Assembly: GCA_017418975.1 (NCBI GenBank)
Contig: JAFOMG010000017.1
Location: 744,001 to 808,000, forward strand
Reading direction: 5' to 3'
Length of the DNA stretch: 64,000 nucleotides
Source of the DNA: Sphingomonas sp.
GTDB lineage: Bacteria > Pseudomonadota > Alphaproteobacteria > Sphingomonadales > Sphingomonadaceae
Under the pieces are notes generated by a model. The model made no database searches and was not told the origin of the DNA. It saw nothing but the letters and a program-made list of their open reading frames with translations. The first letter of the stretch is position 1. Each line of letters opens with the position of its first letter. Below are positions 62,578-64,000 of the stretch, one piece after another. The translations under genes were made by a program, and so were the position numbers.

Positions 62578-63834
62578 TCAGCTGAGCGGCGGCGTGTCGA
62601 GCGAGACCTGCCAGAGCAGCGCGACGTTGACGTACGGGCCGGTCTTCACCGCCTGGAACGCCGCTTTCGCCTCTTCCTTGCGGCCCAGACGCTGCAGCGC
62701 GATGCCGCGGTGCAGGTTGATCTCATTGGCATCCGCGCCGCCCTTGGCGAGCGCGGCGTCATAGAGCTCGAGCGCGCGGGCATTGTCGCCGGCGGCGAGC
62801 AGCGCGTCGGCATTGCCGGCGCCGCCCTGCTTGGCCAGCGTGTCGAGCGGCGGGCTGCTCTTCACGCCGGCCTGGGCCGCCGTGTAGGTGCGGTTGCCGT
62901 CGGCATCGGTCGTCGGCAGCTTGCCGTTCTTGCGCCCTTCCTCGATCACCGAGATCGCTTCCCAGGGCAGGCCCGAGGACTGCGCCGCATAGGCATAATC
63001 GGCATAGTCGCCGCGATCGGCCAGCGAGTTCGTGATGCGGCGAAGGCGGTAGAGATCGATACGCTCGGTCTTGGCGGCGCGATCCGTGCCCTTGGCACCC
63101 TGGCCAAGCACTTCGATCGCCCAGCGCCAGTTCTTCACCGCCGGATAGTCCTTCAGATAATAAGCGAGCCAGTCATAGGTCGCCTCGCGATTGCCGCTGG
63201 CGGTCACCTTCGGGATGGCGAACTGGTACCAGGCCTCCGGCGCCTTCTGGCCCGTCGACTTGGCGAACTCGATGGCATTGCGCGCTTCGGCGGCCGCCTC
63301 GGCATTCTTGCCGGTGGCGGCGTAGGAATTCGCCAGCATCAGCGGGATGTCGACGTTCTTCTCGCCCAGCTGGCGGGCCTTGGTCATGTAGGTGATGACA
63401 TCGGCGTGCTTCTTCTGCGACGCCGCCGCCTTGCCGAGCAGGAAGTTCAGGCGGGCATTATAGGGCCCCACCGCGTCCGGCGCGCTGCGCGGGCTGGCCA
63501 CCAGCACCTGCAGCGGCGCGATCTGCCCGGCTTCATTGCCGCGCCCCAGCTCGAGCTGGAGACGCATCGAGGCCGCGAAGAACTTCTCGTCGTCATTCTT
63601 CGCCGCCGCCTCGGCGGCTGCGATCTGCGGCTCGGCAGTCGCCCAGTCCTTGGCCTTCACCGCGGCTTCGGCGGCGGCGGCGGGCTTGCGAAACTCGTCG
63701 CTGACCTGAAGCTGGTTCGCGGCCGGGGCGTTCTTGTCGTCCTTCTTCTTCTGCGCGGCGGCTGGAGCCACCGTCAGCGCAGTGGTGCCCAGCGACAGCG
63801 CGGCGGCCAGCGCGAGCTTGGAAGCGAAGTTCAT
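62578..63834 (-). CDS. Secreted TPR-like repeat protein
   Basis: 418 aa from the ATG at 63834 with AGGAGAG upstream; the open frame extends upstream without a ribosome site. Signal peptide 'MNFASKLALAAALSLGTTAL' ending near PAAAQ, then a short Lys/Asp-rich stretch. Helical repeats follow, with TPR-like spacing near residues 140-200 ('YITMTKARQLGEKNVDIPLM'-like helices) and at the C-terminus ('ALELYDAALAKGGADANEIN', 'LHRGIALQRLGRKEEAKAAF'). It is probably a periplasmic scaffold. Similar proteins are widespread in sphingomonads with no known role. The last 165 bp of the window show no further gene. Confidence 0.8.
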   Translation of the reverse strand: MNFASKLALAAALSLGTTALTVAPAAAQKKKDDKNAPAANQLQVSDEFRKPAAAAEAAVKAKDWATAEPQIAAAEAAAKNDDEKFFAASMRLQLELGRGNEAGQIAPLQVLVASPRSAPDAVGPYNARLNFLLGKAAASQKKHADVITYMTKARQLGEKNVDIPLMLANSYAATGKNAEAAAEARNAIEFAKSTGQKAPEAWYQFAIPKVTASGNREATYDWLAYYLKDYPAVKNWRWAIEVLGQGAKGTDRAAKTERIDLYRLRRITNSLADRGDYADYAYAAQSSGLPWEAISVIEEGRKNGKLPTTDADGNRTYTAAQAGVKSSPPLDTLAKQGGAGNADALLAAGDNARALELYDAALAKGGADANEINLHRGIALQRLGRKEEAKAAFQAVKTGPYVNVALLWQVSLDTPPLS

Positions 63835-64000
63835 GCGAAACTCTCCTAAACGGGGAAAGGGCGGGGCTTTCGGCGCACCTCTAGTTGCCCCACACGCGCC
63901 GTTCAAGCCGATCCCCGTCGGCGATGCCGGTTCTGCGATGAACGCCATTTTAACGGCCACGCCCTCCCTGAGGCAACGGAGGCTCCCGCCCGCGCGTCCC

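Overview
The window is high-GC DNA from an alphaproteobacterium, most likely a Sphingomonas-type member of the Sphingomonadales. This is an inference from gene content: a B12-dependent propionyl-CoA operon under an ScfR-type regulator, an RcnB-like protein, tandem prolyl-hydroxylase-like oxygenases, dispersed palindromes of the GTCATCCCCGC type and a MOB/ArdA island typical of that order. No rRNA or species-level marker is present.

Left part (1-34.7 kb), chromosomal. It opens with the 3' part of an RND outer-membrane factor, a META/DUF4377 protein, and a benzoate-CoA-ligase-like enzyme whose stop overlaps a creatininase-family hydrolase. A long leftward operon runs pccB, a 63-aa membrane protein, mce, mutA, an S41 protease, bioB, an LprI-like protein and pccA: propionyl-CoA to succinyl-CoA plus the biotin synthase that feeds the carboxylase. 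A divergent short-chain acyl-CoA regulator reads away from pccB. Then come assorted housekeeping genes: class II aldolase, DODA-type dioxygenase, an orphan 2Fe-2S subunit, RcnB-like protein, two prolyl-hydroxylase paralogs, dapA and a soluble lytic transglycosylase. A 2.4 kb IS1595-family element with passenger genes sits inside a REP-like palindrome at 24.39-26.80 kb. greB, acyP, doxX, a zincin, an outer-membrane protein, a GNAT, ettA, an M28 peptidase and a small lipoprotein follow.

Right part. A dctA-type transporter gene carries an in-frame amber codon close to its start. Nine bases after it a 22 kb integrative and mobilizable element begins and runs to tRNA-Pro(TGG) at 58.3 kb. A degenerate copy of the 3' end of that tRNA lies at the left end (18 of 22 bases). 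The island carries a tyrosine integrase, an ImmR/ImmA-like switch, a ComF-like phosphoribosyltransferase operon with a SLOG-HTH fusion, a lipoprotein plus secreted hydrolase-like pair, a coupling protein without membrane anchor, MobC and a relaxase with an oriT-like region, a DnaJ-type zinc-finger miniprotein, a secreted Rhs protein with a downstream candidate immunity gene, and ArdA. No type IV secretion genes are visible, so it should depend on a helper.

Beyond the island are tRNA-Pro, tRNA-Ile2(CAT), a polysaccharide deacetylase, a histidine-kinase-like protein with a degenerate ATPase domain, an Lrp/AsnC regulator and a secreted TPR-like protein.

The most promising under-described module is the phosphoribosyltransferase / SLOG-HTH operon (39.75-41.25 kb). 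It has its own sigma70-like promoter with a perfect palindrome spanning spacer and -10.
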